DNA of 33,307 nt from Clostridia bacterium. Its GTDB lineage: Bacteria; Bacillota; Clostridia; Christensenellales; Aristaeellaceae. Of the stretch, positions 16,462 to 24,285 are shown piece after piece. Under the pieces are notes generated by a model that saw only the letters and a list, made by a program, of their open reading frames with translations, searched no databases and was not told the DNA's origin. The position numbers and the translations under genes were made by a program. The stretch lies in the NCBI GenBank assembly GCA_017460395.1, contig JAFUBA010000137.1, positions 1-33,307 of the forward strand. The letters are read 5' to 3'. How positions within the stretch are numbered: the first letter of the stretch is position 1; every line of letters starts with the position of its first letter.

Positions 16462-17544
16462 ATGCATAATCATAAGATGATTCGAAGAATCAGCCAGATA
16501 TCCGCGCTTGTGCTCATACTCTCCATGTTGACAATTCAGGTCGCATCTGCAGAGTCTGCCACCATGCGGGGCAGCGTCGTGTCCACATCGCCCGAGTATG
16601 TGCTGTCCACGATCGGCGGAACCGTGGAAAAGGTGTTTGTGGAGGCAGGAGACCGGGTCGAGGTGGGACAGGCCCTGTGTCTTCTGCACACATCCGTCGT
16701 CTATGCCGGGGAGGACGGAACGGTCCACTATTTCGGCGAGGTCGGCGACACGGTGGACAGGATCGCAGAGCGGTTTGGTGCCGTGGCGGTGATCGAACCG
16801 GAACAGAGCCTCAGCATCTCTGCCTCGACGCAGCGGGCATATGATCAGAATGAAAACAAGATCGTGCACCCGGGAGAGAAGGTCTTCCTCAGGTCCACCT
16901 CGGATACCAGCAGGGACGGGGAAGGCATGGTGACGAAGGTGGACGGGATGAGCTACACAGTGGAAGTCCTGGACGGCACCTTCAACCTGAACGAAAACGT
17001 CAACGTACACAGGAAGTCGGACTTTTCCAACGATTCCCGCATCGGCATGGGCAGCGTGAGCCGCACGGCGCTCGGTCAGTACACCGGCAGCGGAAGCCTC
17101 GTGTCCTTCCTTCAGGAGGATGGGGCGAAGGTGAAAAAGGGGGATCCGCTCTTCGAAACACTGGAAGGTACCTTTGATGGCTATGTCATGACGGGGAAGG
17201 AAATCCTGTGCACCGCAGGCGGCATCGCGGCGACGCTGAATGTCACGGAGGGCACGACGATCGGAAAGAACGCCGTCCTCCTGGAGGTATGGCCGGATGA
17301 TGCCATGCGCCTGGAGGCCAGGGTCTCAGAGAATGACCTGTCGCTCGTCAAGGTCGGCGGGAAGGTCACGGTGGAGTTTGATGCCATGTACAATCGCATC
17401 TATGGGGCGACGGTGGAGAAGATCTCCATGAAATCGGACAGCACATCCGCGGACGAGGCATTTTATCCGGTGACGCTGGTGCTGGATGATACATCAGGTA
17501 TCCGATACGGCATGCACGCGACGGTCACGGTGACAGATGAATAA
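16462..17544 (+). CDS. Secreted adaptor-like protein of the MacAB-type cluster
   Basis: A 360-residue protein with a signal peptide cleaved probably after residue 30 (VASA before ESATM), so unlike the first adaptor it would be released or held only by its partners. It contains repeated biotinyl/lipoyl-like stretches: VSTIGGTVEKVFVEAGDRV-type sequence near 48-66, GEDGTVHYFGEVGDTVD, KVKKGDPLFETLEGTFDGYV near 218-237, and a barrel-like C-terminus (VSENDLSLVKVGGKVTVEFD, ending GIRYGMHATVTV) as in HlyD/RND adaptors. GGGAGG at 16448-16453 supports the ATG. It lies 27 bases after the permease gene and ends at a strong hairpin. The family resemblance is clear only at motif level, so its exact role is inferred. 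Confidence 0.75.
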   Translation: MHNHKMIRRISQISALVLILSMLTIQVASAESATMRGSVVSTSPEYVLSTIGGTVEKVFVEAGDRVEVGQALCLLHTSVVYAGEDGTVHYFGEVGDTVDRIAERFGAVAVIEPEQSLSISASTQRAYDQNENKIVHPGEKVFLRSTSDTSRDGEGMVTKVDGMSYTVEVLDGTFNLNENVNVHRKSDFSNDSRIGMGSVSRTALGQYTGSGSLVSFLQEDGAKVKKGDPLFETLEGTFDGYVMTGKEILCTAGGIAATLNVTEGTTIGKNAVLLEVWPDDAMRLEARVSENDLSLVKVGGKVTVEFDAMYNRIYGATVEKISMKSDSTSADEAFYPVTLVLDDTSGIRYGMHATVTVTDE

Positions 17545-17549
17545 ATGAA

Positions 17550-17584
17550 GGCGGGCACATCCTGAAAATCAGGGTGTGCCCGCC
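17550..17584. terminator. Bidirectional terminator between the export cluster and aguA
   Basis: A 16-bp stem with one G-U pair (17550-17565 with 17569-17584) and an AAA loop. It lies between two converging genes; the minus-strand exit (TTCATTTATT) is the more T-rich. Confidence 0.75.
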
Positions 17585-17594
17585 TGCTTGTATA

Positions 17595-19439
17595 TCAGTC
17601 GTAGATGGTCCGGCCCATTTCGTCCGGGATGCCGCTGAAGCGGTGGAAGAAGGTGTTGATGATATCGCACCACTCCCGGGCATTGCTGACCTGCAGAGCG
17701 GCCCGCCTCTGGATCTCCTGACGGTCCCTCTCCGGAAAAGGCAGCGCGCAGAGTGTCTTTGTGAGCTGTTCAGCCCGTGCAAGACCTTCAAAATGGTCGT
17801 CGTAGAGGCGCTGCATGAGGGTGCGGCCGTCTCGCATGACGAAGGTATAGGGCAGGCGGTGGAAGAAGAGCAGCAGCTCATCCGGGCAGGAGGCGACATT
17901 GGCATAAAGCTCCCGCAGCGCTTCCGGATACTGGAGTGTGTACCCGGTGCCGCTTCCTGTCCTGTCAATGCCCACGGCATTCCTGTCCGCCTTGTGATAG
18001 GTCCCCCAGGACTGGTACTCATAGCCGTCGGGGTTTGGCCCGTAATGCTGGTTCGGGGTGATCATCCAGCAAAGACCAAGGTTCGCTGTGTATTTCTCAT
18101 AGATGGCACGGCTCTCCAGCATGCAGCCGGTCAGCGACTCGCGGTCCTCCTGGGAAAAGTCATAGCTCAACCGGACAAAGGAGCGGACCACGTCCCCGGA
18201 CGCAAGGGATGGATTCCATGCGATCTTTCCGTATCCAAAGAGATTGCACAGCGCCAGCGGATGGCCCGTGAAACAGTCGCTGGCGCCCAGGTTGCTGACG
18301 GCCGCAATGGCGCACAGACGGTCCTTTGGAAGCACCTGAAAGAGCTCTTTCCACATGGGCACCATGGTGTACAGATCGATCTGCTGGCCGGTATATTCCT
18401 GTGCCAGCTGCAATTCCATGGCAAGGTTTGTGCTCTGCATGGAGAGCAGGAGGGGAGAGATGGGCTCCCGCACCTGGAAATCGAAGGGACCATGCTTGAC
18501 CTGAAGGATGACGTTCTCCCGGAACTGGCCGTCCAAAGGCTGATAGGTGTCATAGGCGGCACAGGGCCTGTCCGTTTTCCTGTCGCGCCAGTCCTGCGTG
18601 CAGTTGTAGACAAAGCAGCGCCAGACGAGCTTTCCGCCGTGCGAGGCAAGGGCGTCCGCCAGCATGTTGGCGCCCTCCGCGTGGGTTCTTCCATAGGTGA
18701 AGGGGCCGGGACGGTGCTCGCTGTCTGCCTTCACAAGAAAGCCATATAGATCCGGAATCTCCCGGTATACAAGGTCCACGCGGTTTTTCCACCAGGCCTG
18801 GACCTCATGAGACAGCGGGTCCGCGGTGGAAAGATCATGGCGCATGGGCTGGGAGAAATCGATGGAGATCATGAGCCGGATGCCGAAGGGGCGAAAGAGA
18901 GCGGCGAGCTTTGAAAGGTCCGGGAGCTGAAGATCGATCAGATCCTGGGCCGGCTCGTGAACATTCACGTTGTTGAGACATATGACGTTGATGCCAACGG
19001 ATGCGAGGAGCCTTGAAAGCTGCAGAATGCGCTGTTCATCATACTGGAGTCTGCCGCCAGAGAACCAAAGGGATTTGCCTGCATACCCCCGCTCGATGGA
19101 GCCGTCCATGTTGTCCCAGCAGTTCACCATGCGGTCAGGGTACTGAGGAGTCTGAAGTCCCTCAGGGAAATCTCTCTCTTCCCTGAGTGCCATGAGGACC
19201 TCATAGGTTCCGTATAAAACACCGCAGCTGCCGCCATGTACCTGAACTGTCTGCTCGGATTTCACGATCCTGTAGGCATCCCGGGGAAGTGCTGGATCGC
19301 ATGTAACTTTACCTTTTATGCCTGCAGACAGCGCCTGAAGGCCCAGATTTATTTCCTTCTGTGCCAACTCGAGAGGTGTGGATACATGTGTCAGGTCCGG
19401 AGTTTCCAGAAGAAAAGGCAACCATGCGGGATATGGCAT
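17595..19439 (-). CDS. aguA: GH67 alpha-glucuronidase
   Basis: A 614-residue cytoplasmic enzyme of family GH67, which removes glucuronic or 4-O-methyl-glucuronic acid from the non-reducing end of aldouronates derived from glucuronoxylan. Recognisable stretches are NCWDNMDGSIERGYAGKSLW (106-125), FLVKADSEHRPGP (234-246), AAYDTYQPLDG (294-304) and VILQVKHGPFDFQVREPISP. By alignment, Glu241 is the acid and Asp297 with Glu325 the base pair; the 28-residue spacing of the latter equals that of Asp365/Glu393 in the Cellvibrio enzyme. No signal peptide. The ATG at 19439 was chosen for the AAAGGA eight bases before it. It is the last gene after an importer operon, which probably supplies its substrate. 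The protein is shorter than many GH67s (~680). Confidence 0.93.
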   Translation of the reverse strand: MPYPAWLPFLLETPDLTHVSTPLELAQKEINLGLQALSAGIKGKVTCDPALPRDAYRIVKSEQTVQVHGGSCGVLYGTYEVLMALREERDFPEGLQTPQYPDRMVNCWDNMDGSIERGYAGKSLWFSGGRLQYDEQRILQLSRLLASVGINVICLNNVNVHEPAQDLIDLQLPDLSKLAALFRPFGIRLMISIDFSQPMRHDLSTADPLSHEVQAWWKNRVDLVYREIPDLYGFLVKADSEHRPGPFTYGRTHAEGANMLADALASHGGKLVWRCFVYNCTQDWRDRKTDRPCAAYDTYQPLDGQFRENVILQVKHGPFDFQVREPISPLLLSMQSTNLAMELQLAQEYTGQQIDLYTMVPMWKELFQVLPKDRLCAIAAVSNLGASDCFTGHPLALCNLFGYGKIAWNPSLASGDVVRSFVRLSYDFSQEDRESLTGCMLESRAIYEKYTANLGLCWMITPNQHYGPNPDGYEYQSWGTYHKADRNAVGIDRTGSGTGYTLQYPEALRELYANVASCPDELLLFFHRLPYTFVMRDGRTLMQRLYDDHFEGLARAEQLTKTLCALPFPERDRQEIQRRAALQVSNAREWCDIINTFFHRFSGIPDEMGRTIYD

Positions 19440-19511
19440 GCAGATCATCCTTTCGAAAACTGTCTTCTGCTCGCGGCCGGGTACCGCCTTTGCCGTGCCA
19501 GATCGCGAACA

Positions 19512-19540
19512 GGGGAGAGGCGCTTGCAGCGCCTCTCCCC
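19512..19540 (-). terminator. Stem-loop between the binding protein gene and aguA
   Basis: A perfect 12-bp GC-rich stem (19512-19523 with 19529-19540) with a five-base loop, placed 23 bases past the binding protein stop. Read on the minus strand it is not followed by a T run, so it probably stabilises the upstream mRNA or causes partial termination. Confidence 0.55.
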
Positions 19541-19562
19541 CATGCACCGTGCAAAAAGCTGA

Positions 19563-21182
19563 TTACTTCAGTTCATAGCTGGTGCCGTAGTACTTGTTGA
19601 TCTTCTCGATGCGCTCGTTGGTGATGGCCAGGCCGCCATTGTCCATGTAATCCTGCATATAGCGGTCATACACGGCGTCGAAGTTCTCGACACTGGTGGT
19701 CACAGCATTGGTCAGAAGGGTATCGCGCAGGGTGGGCAGGGCAGTGCCATACTCAGATTCTGCTTCGATCGCGCCGACATGGTACACAGCGGGCACACGG
19801 CCGTCCTGCTTGGAGGCTGCCAGTGCGGACACGATGTACTGGGAATCCACGCCTTCATAGCCAAGAGCGGTGGTCTCGGCGGTAGCATCGCCAAGATACA
19901 GGCCGTTGACGGTGATGGTGTAGTCGATGTTGTTCAGGCTGTTCTGGATCCAGTCGCCGGTGGTGGCAATCTTTTCATAGGCGCCGGACTCCAGCTGATT
20001 GTAGGTGGTGCCTTCCTCGCCCAGCTGCAGGAATGCGATGGCTTCGGGGGAGGAGATGTAGTCGAGGTACAGCAGGGAAGCGAGAGGCTCAGTGTTGGTG
20101 GCAGGGAAGAATACCTTGCGGTCCACAGAAGCGCTCAGGAACTTGCGATAGAGGCCAGCGTCATTCTTGAAGCAGTCCACAGCCACGTAGGCAGCGTCGT
20201 CAGAGATGCGCTTGAGGTTGGCAGCAATGGAATCCTCGCCGCCGCGATAGGGATAATCCCAGTTGTGCTGGAAAGCACCCACGAAACCAGCCTTCATCAG
20301 GTTGTCCTCGGTGGTGTCGCCGGAGGGATATTCGCCGAAGTCTTTCCAGACCAGGCCTTCGTTGTACCACTTGTTCAGGGTACGGACGCCTTCCTTGAAG
20401 TTCGGATAGAGCAGGTGGCGGTCATCGAAACCGTTGATGAACAGGGTGTCATCGTCCACATCGTTGGGGATGTAGGCGGCGAAGAGGTGATCGTTTCTCC
20501 AGGCCACGTCGTAGCTGGTGGAGTAGGGGATCATGCGGCCGGCGTCGTCGCCGAGCAGGAGCTCAGCATTGTCGCGGAAGGCCACCAGGGCATCATGGAA
20601 CTCTTCCTCGGTGGTGGGCAGGGGCAGGTCCAGCTTCTTGAGCCAGTCTTCGCGGATGAAGGTGTTGATGCGGGCATTTTCAGCCAGAATGGCTTCGATG
20701 GCCCACAGATCACCGGTCTCGGGATCCTGGTCGTAGAAGATGTTGTTGTCGCCCAGCAGGTTCCAGAGGTTCGGAAGAATATCCTTGTACTCTTCGAGCT
20801 TCTTGCCGTCGATGTCATTGAGGTTCAGGACGCCGCCCATGTTGGCGAAGTTCTGAATGGTGGGATAGGAATAGGTCACGCAGATGTCGGGCGCATCGCC
20901 GCTGGCCAGAGCATTGGTCAGGTCGTCGATTTCAGTCCAGCGGCCGATCGCGGACACAAATTCCACATCCACATTGTACTTTTCCAGCATCTGGTCGTGC
21001 ACAAAGCGGGTGTAGGGGTTGTCGGCAGGATCGGAACCGCCGTCATTGTGACGATGGAAGATTTCCACCGTGATCTTCCTGGTATCGGCAAACTTGCCAT
21101 CCACCAGTTCGTCAGCCATGGCAAAAGAAACCATGGTGAGCGCGAGAGCGAGTGCCAGAACGAGAGCCAGCAAACGTTTCAT
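19563..21182 (-). CDS. Extracellular sugar-binding protein (SBP family 1, LplA/YtcQ type)
   Basis: A 539-residue binding protein with a signal peptide (MKR, Leu/Ala-rich stretch, SFAMA before DELVD) lacking any cysteine, so it is not a lipoprotein. Family features include RWTEIDDLTNALASGDAPDI, INTFIREDWLKKLDLPLPTTEEEF, GFVGAFQHNWDYP and SLLYLDYISSPEAIAFLQLGEEG, all typical of the large binding proteins that go with LplB/YtcP permeases. The ATG has AGGAGG upstream. It follows both permease genes and precedes aguA, so an aldouronate or other acidic xylo-oligosaccharide is the likely ligand. Codon choice (mostly CCC for proline) suggests high expression. Confidence 0.92.
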   Translation of the reverse strand: MKRLLALVLALALALTMVSFAMADELVDGKFADTRKITVEIFHRHNDGGSDPADNPYTRFVHDQMLEKYNVDVEFVSAIGRWTEIDDLTNALASGDAPDICVTYSYPTIQNFANMGGVLNLNDIDGKKLEEYKDILPNLWNLLGDNNIFYDQDPETGDLWAIEAILAENARINTFIREDWLKKLDLPLPTTEEEFHDALVAFRDNAELLLGDDAGRMIPYSTSYDVAWRNDHLFAAYIPNDVDDDTLFINGFDDRHLLYPNFKEGVRTLNKWYNEGLVWKDFGEYPSGDTTEDNLMKAGFVGAFQHNWDYPYRGGEDSIAANLKRISDDAAYVAVDCFKNDAGLYRKFLSASVDRKVFFPATNTEPLASLLYLDYISSPEAIAFLQLGEEGTTYNQLESGAYEKIATTGDWIQNSLNNIDYTITVNGLYLGDATAETTALGYEGVDSQYIVSALAASKQDGRVPAVYHVGAIEAESEYGTALPTLRDTLLTNAVTTSVENFDAVYDRYMQDYMDNGGLAITNERIEKINKYYGTSYELK

Positions 21183-21202
21183 AATGGTACCTCCTGTTTG
21201 AA

Positions 21203-21255
21203 ATAGGTAGTGGAATTGGAAAAGAAAAATATCTCAAATGGGGCATGACACCCCA
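21203..21255 (-). terminator. Weak hairpin plus T-rich stretch between permease and binding protein genes
   Basis: Read on the minus strand, TGGGG/CCCCA (21239-21255, seven-base loop) is followed by a T-rich run ending near 21215. A leaky terminator or spacing element is possible; the five-bp stem is short. Confidence 0.35.
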
Positions 21256-21267
21256 CTGGGAACGGAA

Positions 21268-22140
21268 TCAGCCCTTCACAGCGCCGATGGTGACACCGGT
21301 CACAAAGTAGCGCTGCAGCCAGGGATAGACCAGAAGGATCGGGACGGTGGCGAACATGACGGTGGCCATCTTGAGGGTTTCGCCTACGCCGGGGGTGAAG
21401 AAACCTTCCTGGGTGCCAACCTCCACATTCGTGGTGTTCTGGAGAATGTTGTACAGAAGCAGCTGGATGGGATAGAGATCCTCGCGCTTCTTGATGTAGA
21501 GCAGGGCATCGGAGAAGCCGTTCCAGCGGCCCACAGCATAGAAGAGGGCGAGAGTTGCCAGCACGGAGGTGGAGAGGGGCAGATAGATCTGCACGAGTGT
21601 GCGGATGGGGCCTGCACCGTCAATCTCCGCAGCCTCCCTCAGGCTCTCCGGCACACTGTAGAAGAAGGAGCGCATGATGATCATGTTGTAGACGCTCAGA
21701 CAGCTTGGGATCACCAGCACCCACACCGTCTCCAGCATGCCGAGATTCTTGAGCAGCAGGTAGTGCGGAATGGTGCCTGCGGAAAAGTACATGGTGAAGA
21801 GGATGAGTCCGTTGATCACCTTGCCGCCCCTGAGCTGGTCATAGGTCAGAGGATAGGCGCACATGATGGTCATGACAAGGGACAGAATCGTGCATCCGAT
21901 GGTCAGAATTGCTGTGTAGCCGAGGGAATGCACATACTTTGCGTCCCTGAGGACCGTGGTGTAGGCGTCCACGTTCCAGCCCTTGGGCCAGAGGATGACC
22001 TCATTTCGAATGAGATAATCCGCGGAGGAGAAGGACCGGGCCAGCACGTTCAGCATGGGCACCAGGCAGATGAACATCAGGATAAAGCAGATCACGGCGA
22101 TGACAAGGTCACCGGCGCGGGTTGATTTTGATTTGATCAT
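21268..22140 (-). CDS. YtcP/LplC-type sugar ABC transporter permease
   Basis: A 290-residue permease with six hydrophobic segments, the first at about 12-33 (LVIAVICFILMFICLVPML). The EAA loop is SLREAAEIDGAGPIRTLVQIYLP, the ATPase contact. FASADYLIRNEVILWPKGW-like wording after the first helix and the C-terminal VLVYPWLQRYFVTGVTIGAVKG are characteristic of this family. Its ribosome binding site AAGGAGG overlaps the stop codon of the LplB-type gene upstream, so the two are coupled. No dedicated ATPase gene is present nearby, as usual for this class, which shares an MsmK-like ATPase encoded elsewhere. Confidence 0.93.
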   Translation of the reverse strand: MIKSKSTRAGDLVIAVICFILMFICLVPMLNVLARSFSSADYLIRNEVILWPKGWNVDAYTTVLRDAKYVHSLGYTAILTIGCTILSLVMTIMCAYPLTYDQLRGGKVINGLILFTMYFSAGTIPHYLLLKNLGMLETVWVLVIPSCLSVYNMIIMRSFFYSVPESLREAAEIDGAGPIRTLVQIYLPLSTSVLATLALFYAVGRWNGFSDALLYIKKREDLYPIQLLLYNILQNTTNVEVGTQEGFFTPGVGETLKMATVMFATVPILLVYPWLQRYFVTGVTIGAVKG

Positions 22141-22154
22141 CTCAGTCTTCCTCC

Positions 22155-23120
22155 TTACATGATGCCGCGCTCACCGAAGCGCTTGGCAAGGGTGTTGGCG
22201 CTGACCAGGAAGATGACGCCCACCACGGACTGGAACAGACCCACGGCCGTGGACAGGGAATACTGACCGTTCTGCAGACCGCGCTGATAGACGTAGATGG
22301 AGATGACGTTGCTGACATCGGTCACCAGGCGGTTGGAAAGGGCCAGGGGACGGTCGAACTCGGAACCGAGGATGCGGCCCAGGTTCATGATGAGCAGCGT
22401 GATGATGGTGGGCCTCAGGCCTGGCAGCGTCACGTGCCAGATCCTGCGGAAGCGGCCGGCGCCGTCCACGGCAGCTGCCTCATAGAGCTCGGGGCTGATG
22501 CCGGTCAGGGCAGCCAGATAGATGATGGTGCCCCATCCGGCTTCCTTCCAGATGCCGAGCACCACATAGGTGCCGACCCAGTAGTTGGGGTTGCTGAGGA
22601 AGGGGATGGATGCATCAGGGTTTCCGGACATTCTCTTGTAGAGGATGTTCAGCAGGCCGTCATTGGAGGCCAGAAGGCGCAGTGCCAGGCCGGAGATGAT
22701 GATCCAGCTGAGGAAGTGCGGGAGATAGAGCACGGTCTGGGTGATCTTCTTGAAGCGCTTGAAGGAGAGCTCATTGAGCAGAAGCGCCAGAAGGATCGGG
22801 GCCGGGAAACCGCACACCAGATCCAGAAGGTTCAGTGTCAGGGTATTGCGCAGGGCGTTCATGAAGGTACGGTCATTGAACGCCTTGATGAAATACTCAA
22901 AACCGTTGTTCTTTGCCCACGGCAGTTCCCAGGGTGCCTTGAAGATGTTGTTCTGCTTGAAGGCACTGAGAATGTAGGCCATGGGGGCGTAGCGGAAGAT
23001 GGCAAAGAAGATGATCGGGAGCACCAGGAGCAGATACAGGGTACCATATCTGCGCATGTATACGCCCCAGCTCTGCCTGCCCTTTGCACCCTTGCGTTTT
23101 GCCTGTTTGTCCAAGAGCAA
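22155..23120 (-). CDS. LplB-type sugar ABC transporter permease
   Basis: A 321-residue permease, first gene of the aldouronate-type import operon. A basic cytoplasmic N-terminus (KQAKRKGAKGRQSW) precedes the first helix (YLLLVLPIIFFAIF). Family motifs are YLPHFLSWIIISG, GIWKEAGWGTIIYLAALTGI, the EAA loop LYEAAAVDGAGRFRRIWHVTLPGL and the C-terminal VNTLAKRFGERGIM-like tail. The start is TTG at 23120, four bases after ACAGGAGG; a second TTG at 23114 is better spaced and cannot be excluded. The intact EAA loop shows what the truncated permease at the left edge has lost. Confidence 0.92.
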   Translation of the reverse strand: MLLDKQAKRKGAKGRQSWGVYMRRYGTLYLLLVLPIIFFAIFRYAPMAYILSAFKQNNIFKAPWELPWAKNNGFEYFIKAFNDRTFMNALRNTLTLNLLDLVCGFPAPILLALLLNELSFKRFKKITQTVLYLPHFLSWIIISGLALRLLASNDGLLNILYKRMSGNPDASIPFLSNPNYWVGTYVVLGIWKEAGWGTIIYLAALTGISPELYEAAAVDGAGRFRRIWHVTLPGLRPTIITLLIMNLGRILGSEFDRPLALSNRLVTDVSNVISIYVYQRGLQNGQYSLSTAVGLFQSVVGVIFLVSANTLAKRFGERGIM

Positions 23121-23307
23121 TCAGCCTCCTGTTGTGAACTGTATGTATCCGGGTCCTCCTGTTCATACATGTGTTTGAGCATGCATGAAGGAAAGAGCAA
23201 AAGACGGTAAGCATCCGGGAACTTGGAAAAGAAAATGAAACGGAAAAGGGACTGGAAAGAAAACCAGGAATGAAATTGGAATGCTGTTCCGCCTTGTTTA
23301 TGACCAG

Positions 23308-23335
23308 ATTATACAGTCTGTTCATGAAACAGACT
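23308..23335 (-). promoter_or_regulatory. Promoter and palindromic operator of the aldouronate operon
   Basis: On the minus strand a perfect -10 box TATAAT (23308-23313) is preceded not by a -35 box but by a 21-bp palindrome, AGTCTGTT-CATGA-AACAGACT (23315-23335). Absence of a -35 box suggests dependence on an activator, and the AraC-family gene just upstream is the natural candidate. The leader is about 180 nt, pyrimidine-rich and without a recognised riboswitch. Confidence 0.6.
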
Positions 23336-23415
23336 AATCAGAATCAAACAGAAACTTCTCAAATATTGCGATTTTTCTATAGGAAAAACCCCTGCCTGAT
23401 GGCAGAGGATAAATA

Positions 23416-24285
23416 TCACTGCTGTTTTGTCTGAAGCATCTGCCGGTAGGCCGTGGGTGACATACCCTCCATCTTCAGAAATACCCGGTTGAAGGTGGCG
23501 ATGGAGCCAAAGCCTGACCGATGCGCGATATCCGTGATGAGAATGGAAGGGTCTGCCAGGAGCCTGTGACAGATCAGCACCCGCTGGCGCAGAAGGTAGT
23601 CCGTGAATCCGTTCCCGGTGTAGGCCTTGAAGAGTCTCGTAAAGTGGTATTTTGAGTAGCCGAACTCTCTGGCGACGTGCTCCAGGGTCAGGGGCTCTGT
23701 ACAGTGGAGCGAAATATATGAGCAGGCATCCAGCATGACGTCCTGCCGCTTCATCTGCGGGGATGCGCCCGCGTGGAGCGGTTCCTCCTGGCGCGTGATG
23801 AGCAGTCTTCTGCCGATGCGGATGAAGAGAAAGCTCAGGAGGGACCGGGCGGCCTCATAGCGGAAAGGGTCTGTGCCCTGCATCTCCCGGATCGCCCGGT
23901 AGAGGATCGGCATGGTTTCCCCGAGAAAGCATTCTCCTTCCTCCATCCGGATATGCACGGCCGGATAGAAGGCATCCTCCATGACGGGAAACCCGTCGAG
24001 GGCATAGAGAACCTTCGTATCCACCATGAGGAAATAGCGCCGGCCTGGCGTTTTGGGCGGAAAGAGCTCGTGAATGGTGCCGGAGGGGATGATCAGAATC
24101 TCCCCGGGGAAGAGGTCATAGCGCATGTCATTGATGATCACGCTGTACATGCCCTCCATCGGCAGGACGATCTCCCAGGCGCTGTGCCAGTGGGGAGCAT
24201 ACTCATCCGTGTCGGTATTCTCATACAGGCGGATCGTGTGGCTGTCGTGGTGGTCCAGCTGTCGAAAGGACTGAAAGGGTTTCAA
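23416..24285 (-). CDS. AraC-family transcriptional regulator
   Basis: A 289-residue regulator with an N-terminal cupin-like sensor (HWHSAWEIVLPMEG at 32-45, GEILIIPSGTIHEL at 61-74) and a C-terminal double helix-turn-helix at about 185-285 (LEHVAREFGYSKYHFTRLFKAYTG, then ITDIAHRSGFGSIATFNRVFLKMEGMSPTAYR-type sequence). The start is TTG, overlapping the stop of the MBL gene (TTGA) and preceded by GGGAGA, so it is translated with that gene. It directly precedes the importer-aguA operon and its palindrome, so it is probably the activator of that operon, responding to a sugar in the cupin domain. That target assignment is inferred from position. Confidence 0.9.
   Translation of the reverse strand: MKPFQSFRQLDHHDSHTIRLYENTDTDEYAPHWHSAWEIVLPMEGMYSVIINDMRYDLFPGEILIIPSGTIHELFPPKTPGRRYFLMVDTKVLYALDGFPVMEDAFYPAVHIRMEEGECFLGETMPILYRAIREMQGTDPFRYEAARSLLSFLFIRIGRRLLITRQEEPLHAGASPQMKRQDVMLDACSYISLHCTEPLTLEHVAREFGYSKYHFTRLFKAYTGNGFTDYLLRQRVLICHRLLADPSILITDIAHRSGFGSIATFNRVFLKMEGMSPTAYRQMLQTKQQ

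Noticed and set aside
19779-21206. A 475-codon plus-strand frame opposite the sugar-binding protein gene
   Set aside because: Mirror of a codon-biased gene; Val/Gly/Glu repeats arise from the reverse complement of its codons.
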